This document shows positions 18,132 to 27,054 of a stretch of DNA of 64,000 nucleotides, one piece after another (the first letter of the stretch is position 1; each line of letters opens with the position of its first letter). Position numbers and translations under genes: made by a program. The notes beneath the pieces are model-generated. The model was not told where the DNA came from. It did not search any database and worked only from the letters and a program-made list of their open reading frames with translations. This DNA is from Owenweeksia sp965229445 (GTDB lineage: Bacteria > Bacteroidota > Bacteroidia > Flavobacteriales > Schleiferiaceae), in assembly GCA_965229445.1 (NCBI GenBank), contig OZ245876.1, positions 2,356,001-2,420,000 on the forward strand, given 5' to 3'.

Positions 18132-18713
18132 ATGGGGATCAGGTTTCTGCTTTTATTACTACTGTTTGGCACCGTTGGCACGGCACAAAGCGATTATGAT
18201 ATTGCCAAGGAAAGGCTTCAAAACCTAAAGAAAGGAATGTTGCTGGTGAGACTTCAAACCAGCACTAAACAAATTGAAGCCCTGGAGGAAAGAGGTATGA
18301 CCGAGGAAGCGCAATCGATTCGCCAGGAACAGTACGAAGAAAACAAAGAAGCAATCCTGGCCTTTTCACAAATTTTTGATTTTAGTGAGGTTTACTTCTT
18401 CTATGCAGATAAATCGGAAGAGATAAGAGCCAGAAACTTAGCCGGCAATATTTTTGATGCCCAGCTTAATTTAATAAATAGTGTCTCAGATCTTCCTGAA
18501 TTCTTCTTAACGGCAGAATTTGCAGAAACTCCCAACCTAAAAATTGATGGTCTGGTAATCATGGACGAGCAAATGCTACCTCTGGAAGCACCCTTTCCAT
18601 TTTATCAAAGAGAACACATAATTCTCGGCCTGTTTTCATTGTCGAAAGGAAAAATGGTACATCGACTAAATGAACGTATGCATGATCTCTATAAAATGTG
18701 GGATCATGACTAA
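18132..18713 (+). CDS. Secreted protein of unknown function
   Basis: I do not recognise the family. The 193-residue protein has a signal peptide (ends GTAQ), then a strongly charged helical stretch with coiled-coil character (about 25-75, rich in E, K, R, Q), then an alpha/beta-looking region with conserved-seeming motifs such as FDFSEVYFFYADKS and PFPFYQREHIILG. No cysteines and no T9SS tail, so a periplasmic location is likely. It is monocistronic between the MBL-rhodanese gene and the HMG-CoA reductase gene. Confidence 0.7.
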   Translation: MGIRFLLLLLLFGTVGTAQSDYDIAKERLQNLKKGMLLVRLQTSTKQIEALEERGMTEEAQSIRQEQYEENKEAILAFSQIFDFSEVYFFYADKSEEIRARNLAGNIFDAQLNLINSVSDLPEFFLTAEFAETPNLKIDGLVIMDEQMLPLEAPFPFYQREHIILGLFSLSKGKMVHRLNERMHDLYKMWDHD

Positions 18714-18798
18714 GCCTGGATATTAACATTCTTTTTACATCTCTCGAACAATTTGCCTCGTTAAAAGGCTTATATATTGCAACTTTAAAAAAAGCATC

Positions 18799-20148
18799 AT
18801 GGGTTCTTCGATTAAAGGTTTTTCAAAACTTAGCAAGGAAGCTAAAATTGAGTGGTTAGCCGATCAGTATTTTGACAGCCCTGCTGATGCTATGGAGTCA
18901 CTCACCAGCTACTGGCACCATGACGCCAAAACACAAAAACTCCACGATGAGTTTATTGAAAATACCGTCAGTAATTTCTTTACACCATTTGGTGTAGCAC
19001 CAAACTTTCTGATTGACGGTGAGCTCTATACCATTCCGATGGCCATTGAAGAAAGTTCAGTAGTGGCTGCAGCATCTAAAAGCGCCCGATTTTGGTTGGA
19101 TCGCGGTGGCTTCAAGACCAAAGTTATGTCTACTACCAAAATTGGTCATGTTCATTTTATTTATGAGGGAGACAAAGACAAGCTCTTTGACTTTTTTGAA
19201 GAAATCAAACAAAGTTTTCTCGACGACACAGCAGAAATCACTGCCAATATGAGAGCTCGTGGTGGTGGCGTAGTGGCACTGGAAATAAAAGATAAAACTG
19301 ACCGGATGGAAAACTATTTCCAGATTGAAGGTCGTTTTGAAACGGTAGATTCTATGGGAGCCAATTTCATCAACTCCTGCTTAGAACAATTCTCTAAAAC
19401 CTTTACTGACCGTGTGAAGCTAGACAAACGCTTTAGCCAGGCAGAGTCTGATATCCAGGTGGTGATGTGTATTCTTTCTAACTATACACCTGAGTGCATT
19501 GTGCGGGCCGAAGTATCTTGCCCGATTGAAGACCTTAATGAGGATCAAGGTATTGATCCAGAAGAATTTGCTCAGAAATTTAAGCGTGCGGTCAGAATTG
19601 CCGAGGTGGAACCATACCGGGCCACCACGCACAACAAAGGCATCATGAATGGTGTGGATGCAGTTATTATAGCTACGGGGAATGATTTTAGAGCCACGGA
19701 AGCTGCCTGCCATACCTATGCTGCCCGCAGCGGTGAATACAAGAGTCTTACGCATTGTGAGATTGAAGATGGTCAATTTAAATTCTGGATAGAATTACCC
19801 CTGGCTATAGGCGTGGTAGGTGGAATTACCTCCCTACATCCCATGGTGAAGTTTTCATTAGATCTGCTTCAGCGACCCAATGCTTCAGAACTGATGTCAA
19901 TTATTGCCTGTTCCGGATTGGCTCAAAACTTTGCCGCCTTGCGTGCTCTTGTCACCACCGGTATTCAGAAAGGCCATATGAAAATGCATCTGTTAAACAT
20001 TCTTAACCAACTGGAAGCTACCGAAGAGGAAAGGAATCAAATTGTGGAGCACTTTAAGGATCATGTGGTTACCCATAGTGCAGCAGTAAATAAGTTTTGT
20101 GAAATCCGAGGCATTAAAAGTCCCAGTGAGATAAATACACACTCATAG
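18799..20148 (+). CDS. Hydroxymethylglutaryl-CoA reductase
   Basis: Reduces HMG-CoA to mevalonate, the committed step of the mevalonate route to isoprenoids. The 449 residues are of class II size. Catalytic residues are recognisable: Glu in AIEESSVVAAAS, Lys in HNKGIMNGVDAV, Asp in ATGNDFRATEAACH and the C-terminal His in QKGHMKMHLLNI. It overlaps the GHMP kinase gene by one base (TAGTG), so the two are translationally linked. Some class II enzymes work in mevalonate degradation, but the kinase partner and the carotenoid genes in the window argue for synthesis. Confidence 0.93.
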   Translation: MGSSIKGFSKLSKEAKIEWLADQYFDSPADAMESLTSYWHHDAKTQKLHDEFIENTVSNFFTPFGVAPNFLIDGELYTIPMAIEESSVVAAASKSARFWLDRGGFKTKVMSTTKIGHVHFIYEGDKDKLFDFFEEIKQSFLDDTAEITANMRARGGGVVALEIKDKTDRMENYFQIEGRFETVDSMGANFINSCLEQFSKTFTDRVKLDKRFSQAESDIQVVMCILSNYTPECIVRAEVSCPIEDLNEDQGIDPEEFAQKFKRAVRIAEVEPYRATTHNKGIMNGVDAVIIATGNDFRATEAACHTYAARSGEYKSLTHCEIEDGQFKFWIELPLAIGVVGGITSLHPMVKFSLDLLQRPNASELMSIIACSGLAQNFAALRALVTTGIQKGHMKMHLLNILNQLEATEEERNQIVEHFKDHVVTHSAAVNKFCEIRGIKSPSEINTHS

Positions 20149-21050
20149 TGTCTGAACAGCGCCATTTTGCGCATGGCAAAATTCTACTGAGTGGAGAATA
20201 CGCCGTTTTATCCGGTGCCAAAGCACTGGCTTTACCTACGATGTTGGGTCAGGAATTAAGAGTTGCTGATGAGGGTGAATTCATTCATTGGCAAAGCATG
20301 GATTACTTAGGGAAATGCTGGTTCACGGCCCGCTTTGATCTCGAGTGCGAAATACTGGAAACCTCAACCTATCAAAATGCCCGCTTCATTCAAAAGATGC
20401 TAAGAGCGGCCTACCGCTTATCCGGAATTCCGGCCCGGCCAATTAAGTTTTGTAGCTTCCTTGAGTTTCCCTCAAACTGGGGGCTTGGCAGCAGCAGTAG
20501 CCTTACCTATCTGTTGGCTTCGTATTTTGAGCTAGACCCTTTTCAGTTGTTTTTTGCCACCCAAAATGGCAGTGGCTATGACATTGCTTGCGCCGGAGCA
20601 CAAACTCCTCTATTCTATCAGCTGGAAGGAAGCAATCCTAGCTGGGAATTGACTAGCTTAACTGCTGTTTATCAGAATGCAGAATTTATTTACCTGGGTC
20701 AAAAACAAGATAGTCGAAAGGAAGTTGATCGCTACCACCAACTAAAGATCACCGCTGAGCAAATTAAGACTATCAGTGCCATCAGTGAATCTTTAACTCA
20801 GGTAAGTCAGGTTCAGGAACTGCAATTTTTGATGAGAAAACACGAGTCCATTCTGGAGTCCATTCTCAAACGTCCGGCGGTGAAAGCGCAACTTTTTCAA
20901 GATTATCCAGGTGAGATAAAATCGCTGGGAGCATGGGGCGGTGATTTTATAATGGCAGTGGGCGAAAACACCCGAGAATACTTTCAAAGCAGAGGGTACG
21001 ATACCATTCTCCATTATTCTGAGCTTTTCTGCTTGACGGGCGATAAATAA
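20148..21050 (+). CDS. GHMP kinase, GYDIA family (mevalonate-pathway kinase candidate)
   Basis: A 300-residue GHMP-fold kinase. N-terminal GKILLSGEYAVLSGAKALALP is typical of mevalonate/phosphomevalonate kinases, the ATP loop is NWGLGSSSSLTY, and SGYDIACAGAQTP gives the Bacteroidota subfamily its name. A third GHMP motif near AWGGDFIMAVG is present. The start codon is GTG, overlapping the HMG-CoA reductase stop by one base. The exact step (mevalonate, phosphomevalonate or diphosphate decarboxylation partner) cannot be assigned from sequence alone, but the operon puts it in isoprenoid synthesis. Confidence 0.87.
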   Translation: MSEQRHFAHGKILLSGEYAVLSGAKALALPTMLGQELRVADEGEFIHWQSMDYLGKCWFTARFDLECEILETSTYQNARFIQKMLRAAYRLSGIPARPIKFCSFLEFPSNWGLGSSSSLTYLLASYFELDPFQLFFATQNGSGYDIACAGAQTPLFYQLEGSNPSWELTSLTAVYQNAEFIYLGQKQDSRKEVDRYHQLKITAEQIKTISAISESLTQVSQVQELQFLMRKHESILESILKRPAVKAQLFQDYPGEIKSLGAWGGDFIMAVGENTREYFQSRGYDTILHYSELFCLTGDK

Positions 21051-21121
21051 TTGTAATCTAAAGCCCCGGGGTACTTCATCCTCATTTTAGTACATTTAAG
21101 ATTCTAATTGCTAACTCTTAA

Positions 21122-23344
21122 ATGAGCCGGAGGAAAACATGGATACTCGTCTGGGTTATATTTCTGTTGCCAATATGGCAAGGGATGGGGGCTCATTTGG
21201 TAGGTGGTGAGATCACTTATCGCTGTTTAGGCAATAATGACTACGAGATTAGAATGATCATTTACAGAGACGGTAAGTCTACCGGTGCGCCATTTGATCC
21301 TACCGCGGTAATTACCATCTATAACAGCTCCAATATCGTAGTGAGAAACAGGTATGTGCCGCTACTTTCTGTATCCAACCTACCACTTATTGCACCTAAT
21401 AATTGCACGTCCTTGCCCAATAATGTGGCCACTGAAAGAGGCCTGTACATCGATACCGTAAATCTGCCTCCTACGGCTGGAGGATATGTAATAACCCATC
21501 AAAGGTGTTGTAGAAATAATACCATTACCAACATTAACAACAACAATTCCGTCTGGGGTTCCACCTATACCACGCGCATACCCTCCATGGACAATTGCAA
21601 CTCCAGTCCCCGGTTTAACAGTGATCCTCCCGTGGTGTTATGTGTTAATGAGTACGTGGATTTAGATTTGAGTGCCTCAGACCTTGATGGGGATAGTATT
21701 TATTATCAATTATGTTCGGTGTTGCATGGTGGAGCTAATGCCCAAGGCATGGTTATGCCCGACCCGGCAGCTCCTCCACCCTATAGCAATGTACCTTTTA
21801 ATGGCAGCTATACTTCTCAATATCCAATTACCAGCAATCCCGCTTTTACCATTGATCCTTTTACCGGTATGCTGAGTGGTAAACCCACACAAGTGGGGCA
21901 GTTTGTATTTGCCATTTGTGTATCTGAATACAATAATGGTACTAAGTTGAGTACTACCCGTCTGGATTTTCAATTTAATGTTACCAACGCCTGTAAAACC
22001 ATTCTTAGTAAAGTACGGGCACCGGATGGAACCACGGTAGCGTTCAAGGATCCGACTGTATCCATAAACAATCCCGTTACCAGCTGCTCAGGGAAGTATG
22101 TAAACTTTGCGACGAGGAGCCAGTTTGCCAGTAAGTATTTCTGGGACTTTGGTGATACGTCCCTCACCAATGATACCAGCCGTCTGGCCAATCCATTTTA
22201 TACCTATGCAGATACCGGTACCTATCTGGTTATGCATGTTGCCGAGCCTTACAGCCTGTGTGCAGATACCAGCTACGTCTATTATCGGGTTTTTGACTCT
22301 ACCAAAGTAGAATTTACCTGGTCTGGCCAGATGTGCTTTGATGATAATTTCATTGATTTCAGTCTCGATGGGATCTTCTCGGATGATGCACAAGTCACCT
22401 GGAATTTTGATGGCATGACCAACATGGGCCAAACCAGCACGATCAAGGAACCTAAGGCTGTAGTTTGGACCCAACCTGGAGACTACTATGTTACCATATT
22501 TCTGGATGATTTCGGATGCACTTCATTTTTTGGGGATACAGTGAAAATCATCCCAAATCCCATTATTGATGAAGAAGTTCCATTTGCACGGGAATGTGCA
22601 CCTTATAAAGCACAATTCAAGGACCGTTCCATCGCTTATGGCAAAGTGCAGCATTTTTGGTTTTTTGGGGATGGTTTTATGTCAAATGACGCCAGTCCGG
22701 AACATACCTATCAGAACCCCGGAGTATATAGTGTAGAGCATATAATTAAAACTTTTGATGGCTGCCGTGATTCCGCCTATGCCCGATATACCAATACCAT
22801 TACGGTATTTCCGGTACCGCGGAGCGATCTGGAAATAAACAGCAAGGAACAGAGTATCTACAATCCGGTGTTTGACATAAATAATCGCTCCACGGGTCAT
22901 TTGAGAACTACCACGTACTTGCCAGACGGAAGGGTGATTGAAAACCTTGATGCCACCAGTCTCACCCTGGAGGATACCGGGAAATTTGTAATTACACATA
23001 TTAGTTTCAATGAATTCGGATGCACAGACACCCTATATGACACCCTGACGGTGGAGACACCCTTCAACATTTACATGCCAAACGCTTTTACGCCTAATGG
23101 CGATGGGATTAACGATGAATATACTTTTGGATTAACGGATGTACGTTCGGTTCATTTCGAGATATACAACCGTTGGGGAGAGATCGTCTTTTCTACAGAC
23201 AGGTTAAATCATGCCTGGAATGGCAGAAAGCAAAATGAGGGGAAAATTCTACCCCCGGGCACATATTCCTATGTCTTAATTGCCAGAGTAAAAAGGGGGA
23301 ACTTTGATCATATTGAGCGTGGCTCTATCAGACTTATACACTGA
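21122..23344 (+). CDS. PKD-domain surface protein with T9SS type B (CHU_C) sorting domain
   Basis: Exported protein of 740 residues. After the signal peptide (ends GMGA) comes HLVGGEITYRCLGNNDYEI, the opening of a family common in gliding Bacteroidota, then several PKD-like repeats (FWDFGDTSLTND, FWFFGDGFMSNDASPEHTY) and the C-terminal CHU_C domain with MPNAFTPNGDGINDEYTF and EIYNRWGEIVF. This domain directs type IX secretion without the usual cleavage or anchoring of type A. Probable adhesive or gliding-associated role (inference). The last 11 bases overlap the convergent fluC gene. Confidence 0.9.
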   Translation: MSRRKTWILVWVIFLLPIWQGMGAHLVGGEITYRCLGNNDYEIRMIIYRDGKSTGAPFDPTAVITIYNSSNIVVRNRYVPLLSVSNLPLIAPNNCTSLPNNVATERGLYIDTVNLPPTAGGYVITHQRCCRNNTITNINNNNSVWGSTYTTRIPSMDNCNSSPRFNSDPPVVLCVNEYVDLDLSASDLDGDSIYYQLCSVLHGGANAQGMVMPDPAAPPPYSNVPFNGSYTSQYPITSNPAFTIDPFTGMLSGKPTQVGQFVFAICVSEYNNGTKLSTTRLDFQFNVTNACKTILSKVRAPDGTTVAFKDPTVSINNPVTSCSGKYVNFATRSQFASKYFWDFGDTSLTNDTSRLANPFYTYADTGTYLVMHVAEPYSLCADTSYVYYRVFDSTKVEFTWSGQMCFDDNFIDFSLDGIFSDDAQVTWNFDGMTNMGQTSTIKEPKAVVWTQPGDYYVTIFLDDFGCTSFFGDTVKIIPNPIIDEEVPFARECAPYKAQFKDRSIAYGKVQHFWFFGDGFMSNDASPEHTYQNPGVYSVEHIIKTFDGCRDSAYARYTNTITVFPVPRSDLEINSKEQSIYNPVFDINNRSTGHLRTTTYLPDGRVIENLDATSLTLEDTGKFVITHISFNEFGCTDTLYDTLTVETPFNIYMPNAFTPNGDGINDEYTFGLTDVRSVHFEIYNRWGEIVFSTDRLNHAWNGRKQNEGKILPPGTYSYVLIARVKRGNFDHIERGSIRLIH

Positions 23345-23717
23345 AAAAGCGCTGCACCAGTATAAAAATCAATAGGCATAAACCTACACTGAGAAACATA
23401 TTTACGCCCATCAGGGTATATGATTCCTGCTTGTAGAGCAGCCAATTCTCGTAGCTGAAGGTGCTAAAGGTGCTAAATCCACCACAGAAGCCAACAATCC
23501 AGAAATCGCGCCAACTGGTATCCTCCGCACGATACTTTAAGCCCACGATTAGGACAAAGGCCATCAACAGGCATGCTACCACATTAATGAACAGGATGGC
23601 AAAAGAGAAGTATTTTGCATTTAAGCCGACAGCTAAAAAACTCCGGGAAATTAAATAGCGGGCAACACTACCCAAACCACCGCCAACGAAAACCGCTATT
23701 ATATTAAGGAGATTCAC
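23334..23717 (-). CDS. crcB: Fluoride channel FluC/CrcB
   Basis: Dimeric inner-membrane fluoride exporter; 127 residues with four hydrophobic helices. Motifs GGGLGSVARYLIS near the N-terminus, a central Asn-containing helix (ILFINVVACLLMAF) and GFCGGFSTFSTFSYE, which carries the Phe residues of the fluoride path. The 5' end overlaps the PAP2 gene by 14 bases and the 3' end overlaps the convergent type-B sorting gene by 11. No fluoride riboswitch was recognised upstream, where coding sequence intervenes. Confidence 0.93.
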   Translation of the reverse strand: MNLLNIIAVFVGGGLGSVARYLISRSFLAVGLNAKYFSFAILFINVVACLLMAFVLIVGLKYRAEDTSWRDFWIVGFCGGFSTFSTFSYENWLLYKQESYTLMGVNMFLSVGLCLLIFILVQRFFSV

Positions 23718-24282
23718 GGTAAAATGGACGAATTAGTCTTTGAAAGATAGCATAAATCAAGCTTCCGCACAGCACGCCATACAAGGCGCCGGCAATCACA
23801 TCCAGGGGATAGTGAACTCCAATATAGATTCTGCTGTAGGCCACAAATGCAGCCCAGAGAAAAAGCACTGGCCTCAACCAGGGATAGCGACCGCGCGTAA
23901 GGCTTCCAACCAGCATGGCCATACCAAAGGTGTTGGCTGCATGAGCAGAAAGAAAACCATATTGCCCCCCACATCCGGCTTTCACCAATCTCATTTGGTC
24001 TTGCAATGCTATTACATGACAGGGTCTCAAACGTTCAAACTGTTCCTTGAAAAACCAGGTGCTGCCCTGATCGGTTAAAATTAAGTTTAAGACCACTATC
24101 AACACGGCCCACAGTAAAATCCAAGACTTTAATTCTCGAGAAAGTAGCAGCAAGAGGACAGCATATAAGGGAATCCAGGTCTTCGTCTCCGAGATGGCCA
24201 GCCAAAAGCCATCCCAGCTGCTCGTACCCAGGGAATTCAACCAAAGAAAAAGTTCAGTATCCCAGTTAATCAACTCAGTCAT
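23704..24282 (-). CDS. PAP2-superfamily membrane phosphatase
   Basis: Six-helix membrane phosphatase of 192 residues. The three catalytic motifs are present: KEQFERLRP (C1), FLSAHAANTFG (C2, in place of the common PSGH/PSSH) and SRIYIGVHYPLD (C3), with the catalytic His in C2 and C3. Likely substrates are undecaprenyl pyrophosphate or phosphatidic acid/lipid A phosphates; the sequence does not decide. It overlaps obg by 8 bases upstream and fluC downstream. Confidence 0.9.
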   Translation of the reverse strand: MTELINWDTELFLWLNSLGTSSWDGFWLAISETKTWIPLYAVLLLLLSRELKSWILLWAVLIVVLNLILTDQGSTWFFKEQFERLRPCHVIALQDQMRLVKAGCGGQYGFLSAHAANTFGMAMLVGSLTRGRYPWLRPVLFLWAAFVAYSRIYIGVHYPLDVIAGALYGVLCGSLIYAIFQRLIRPFYRESP

Positions 24283-25282
24283 TGCGATTTAACATCTGCC
24301 ATAGCTTATCCTTAAGTTGGTCAATATTAAAACCAGAAACAGAAGAAACAAAGATAAAGGGCAGATCATCCGGGAGTTCTTCCCGGAGCAATTCATCCAT
24401 TTCGGTCCTTAATTCCTCATCCAGCATATCTGCTTTAGAAATAGCGAGCATTCTGTCTTTATCCAGTAATTCCGGATTATACTTTTCCAACTCCGAGAAC
24501 AAGATCTGGTATTCATTAAAGATATCATCTGCATCAGCCGGAACCATAAATAATAAGATGGAGTTCCTTTCTATATGACGAAGGAACCTATGTCCCAATC
24601 CTCGACCCTCACTAGCCCCTTCTATAATTCCCGGGATATCAGCCATTACAAAGCTCCGATAGTCGCGGTAGGGAACAATACCCAGGTTAGGAGTTAAAGT
24701 AGTAAAGGGATAGTCTGCAATTTCGGGTTTGGCTGCTGATACAACCGACAACAGGGTTGATTTTCCAGCGTTGGGAAAGCCCACCAGGCCAACATCAGCC
24801 AATATCTTGAGTTCTAGAATATTCCACCCTTCTTCGCCGGGCTCACCCGGCTGAGCAAATCTCGGTGTCTGGAAGGTGGAACTTTTGAAATGCACATTGC
24901 CCAATCCTCCGCGACCGCCGTTCCTCAGAATCTGTTCCTGTCCATTCTCAGTAATTTCAAACAGGAATTCACCGGTTTCACCGTCTCGGGCAACTGTACC
25001 CAATGGCACTTCCAAAATCTCATCTTTTCCCTGTTTTCCCGTGCTTTGTTGTCGCCCTCCATCGCCACCTGCCGTAGATTTCACATGCTTGCGATATTTG
25101 AGATGTAAGAGGGTCCAATACTGATCATTGCCGCGTAATACTACATGACCACCCCTGCCACCGTCACCTCCATCCGGTCCTCCTTTAACGGTTAAGCGAT
25201 CTCGGTGAAGATGAGAGGAACCCGCCCCTCCTTTACCAGATTTACAGTAGATCTTGACGTAATCAACAAAATTATCTGCCAT
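24275..25282 (-). CDS. obgE: GTPase Obg/CgtA
   Basis: Ribosome-associated GTPase acting in 50S maturation and stress control; 335 residues. The glycine-rich Obg fold (residues 1-158) has GGPDGGDGGRGGHVVLRG, and the G domain shows G1 GFPNAGKSTLLS, G3 DIPGIIEGASEGRGLGH and G4-like SKAD. It lacks the C-terminal OCT domain found in some lineages. Its start overlaps the end of adk by 11 bases. Confidence 0.96.
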   Translation of the reverse strand: MADNFVDYVKIYCKSGKGGAGSSHLHRDRLTVKGGPDGGDGGRGGHVVLRGNDQYWTLLHLKYRKHVKSTAGGDGGRQQSTGKQGKDEILEVPLGTVARDGETGEFLFEITENGQEQILRNGGRGGLGNVHFKSSTFQTPRFAQPGEPGEEGWNILELKILADVGLVGFPNAGKSTLLSVVSAAKPEIADYPFTTLTPNLGIVPYRDYRSFVMADIPGIIEGASEGRGLGHRFLRHIERNSILLFMVPADADDIFNEYQILFSELEKYNPELLDKDRMLAISKADMLDEELRTEMDELLREELPDDLPFIFVSSVSGFNIDQLKDKLWQMLNRND

Positions 25283-25853
25283 TGACCTGTGCTACGGCAT
25301 CCTCTATACGGGCAAAAACTTCGTCAACTGTGCCCAGTCCATTGATCGACTGAAGTTTAGATTGTTTTTGATAGTAATTCTTTAAAACGGCTGTCTGCTT
25401 GGTATAAACTTGCAAACGATCCTTAATCACTTTTTCATTTTGATCGTCAGATCGGCCACTGCTTTTTCCTCGTTCCAGTAAGCGATGAATTAATTCCCCT
25501 TCCGGAACGTCAAGAGAAATCATCGTAGAAATAGAATCTCCAACTTCTGAAAGGAGTTCATCAAGAGAATGTGCCTGAGCTTCTGTTCTGGGGAAACCAT
25601 CGAAGATGAATCCTTCTGCGTCCTGGTGATGCTCTAGTTTATGTCTGATCATGCCTATCACCACCGAATCAGGAACCAATTGACCTGCGTCCATCAGTTT
25701 TTTAGCCTTCATACCCAGCTCTGTACCCTCCTTTATTTCAGACCTTAATAAATCTCCCGTAGACAAGTGAATAAGGGAAAACTTGTCTCGCATCAATTCA
25801 GACTGTGTTCCTTTTCCTGCTCCCGGAGGGCCGAATAGTACAATATTTAGCAT
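25272..25853 (-). CDS. adk: Adenylate kinase
   Basis: Interconverts ATP + AMP and 2 ADP. The 193 residues have the P-loop FGPPGAGKGTQS, the AMP site HLSTGDLLRSEI and the signature FIFDGFPRTEAQA. Length and absence of the four-cysteine LID fit the short form. It is the first gene of the adk-obg-PAP2-fluC run on the minus strand, with a -7 box at 25888-25895. Confidence 0.96.
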   Translation of the reverse strand: MLNIVLFGPPGAGKGTQSELMRDKFSLIHLSTGDLLRSEIKEGTELGMKAKKLMDAGQLVPDSVVIGMIRHKLEHHQDAEGFIFDGFPRTEAQAHSLDELLSEVGDSISTMISLDVPEGELIHRLLERGKSSGRSDDQNEKVIKDRLQVYTKQTAVLKNYYQKQSKLQSINGLGTVDEVFARIEDAVAQVNGR

Positions 25854-25887
25854 ACTGTCAAATTATGATTTCCTGACTGAAAAGCGG

Positions 25888-25895
25888 CAAAATTA
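25888..25895 (-). promoter_or_regulatory. -7 box of the adk operon promoter
   Basis: TAATTTTG on the minus strand, 34 bases upstream of the adk ATG. No clear TTG at the -33 distance. Confidence 0.5.
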
Positions 25896-25942
25896 CGAAA
25901 TTTATATGCGTAGATCATGGATTTACACCACGGGCATTTTGT

Positions 25943-25950
25943 TACTTTTG
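25943..25950 (+). promoter_or_regulatory. -7 box of the manC promoter
   Basis: TACTTTTG followed by CCGC, 17 bases before the ATG at 25968. The same TACTTTTGCC arrangement occurs before prfC (34011-34018). Confidence 0.5.
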
Positions 25951-25967
25951 CCGCACAATTTAAGAGC

Positions 25968-27053
25968 ATGCCCAATATATATAGTGTGATCATGGCCGGT
26001 GGTATCGGCAGTAGATTTTGGCCTGTTAGTACTTCCAAGTACCCCAAACAATTTCATGACATTATTGGAACCGGTGAAACACTCATTCAGCAAACCTTTC
26101 GCAGGTTAAAAAAGATATCGGATCCGAAGCATATTTTAGTGGTTACACATCGCAATTATCGTGATCTGGTATTGAAACAGTTACCTGAAATTCCGGAAGA
26201 GAATGTGATCCTGGAACCGGCAAGAAGAAATACGGCTCCTTGCATCACTTATGCCGCCTATCGCATAGCTGCGAATGATCCAACGGCGGTAATGCTCGTA
26301 GCCCCCTCAGACCATCTGATTAGTAACGAAGACGAGTTTATTAGGGTATCCAAAATTGCTGCGGATAAAGCTTCAGCCTCGCGAAAGTTATTTACTCTGG
26401 GAATACGACCAAATCGTCCGGATACCGGCTACGGTTACATTCAATACATCGATTTGCCGGAAGATGCCGATAGCGAGGTGAAAAAAGTGAAGACTTTCAC
26501 TGAAAAGCCTGATATTCAAATGGCTAAAGAATTTCTAGCCAGTGGTGACTTTCTTTGGAACAGCGGAATCTTCATATGGTCCATAGATACCTTCATGCAA
26601 GAGATCAGTGAACATCTTTCCGATTTGTACAGCACCTTTGAAAGTGGTCTCGAACATTTTGGAAAAGAGACTGAAAAGGCCTTTATGGAAGAGGTTTACC
26701 CCGCCAGTGAAAACGAGTCGATTGACTATGGCTTACTCGAAAAATCCAGTCATGTTTATGTGATTCCATCGGATTTTGGTTGGAGCGATCTCGGCACCTG
26801 GGGCAGTTTACACTCGCATATTGAGCCTGACGAGCACGGCAATTCAAAACTCAACGACACCATCTTGAGCTTTGACACCAGCAACAGCATTATAAAAGTT
26901 CCGAAAGGCAAACTTGCCGTAATTGAGGGGCTGGATGGTTATATCGTGGTAGACAAAGATGATGCTCTACTCATTTGCAAGATGGAAAATGAGCAATTGA
27001 TCAAGTCTTTCGTGAGTGAAATTAAACTCCAGTACGGCGATAAATACCTTTAA
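25968..27053 (+). CDS. manC: Mannose-1-phosphate guanylyltransferase
   Basis: Forms GDP-mannose from GTP and mannose-1-phosphate for glycan synthesis. The 361 residues begin with the nucleotidyltransferase loop VIMAGGIGSRFWPVS and contain VTHRNYRDLV, EPARRNTAPC, APSDHLI, GYGYIQY and KPDIQMA..WNSGIFIW. It is the GT-domain-only form without the phosphomannose isomerase half of bifunctional enzymes. The start at 25968 places the motif at the N-terminus, downstream of its -7 box; an open extension to 25917 is rejected. One base separates its stop from the convergent photolyase stop. Confidence 0.94.
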   Translation: MPNIYSVIMAGGIGSRFWPVSTSKYPKQFHDIIGTGETLIQQTFRRLKKISDPKHILVVTHRNYRDLVLKQLPEIPEENVILEPARRNTAPCITYAAYRIAANDPTAVMLVAPSDHLISNEDEFIRVSKIAADKASASRKLFTLGIRPNRPDTGYGYIQYIDLPEDADSEVKKVKTFTEKPDIQMAKEFLASGDFLWNSGIFIWSIDTFMQEISEHLSDLYSTFESGLEHFGKETEKAFMEEVYPASENESIDYGLLEKSSHVYVIPSDFGWSDLGTWGSLHSHIEPDEHGNSKLNDTILSFDTSNSIIKVPKGKLAVIEGLDGYIVVDKDDALLICKMENEQLIKSFVSEIKLQYGDKYL

Positions 27054-27054
27054 G

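Noticed and set aside
23714..23974. Open frame on the minus strand inside the PAP2 gene
   Set aside because: A shadow of the PAP2 frame: Cys/Trp-rich, low-complexity translation with no family features.
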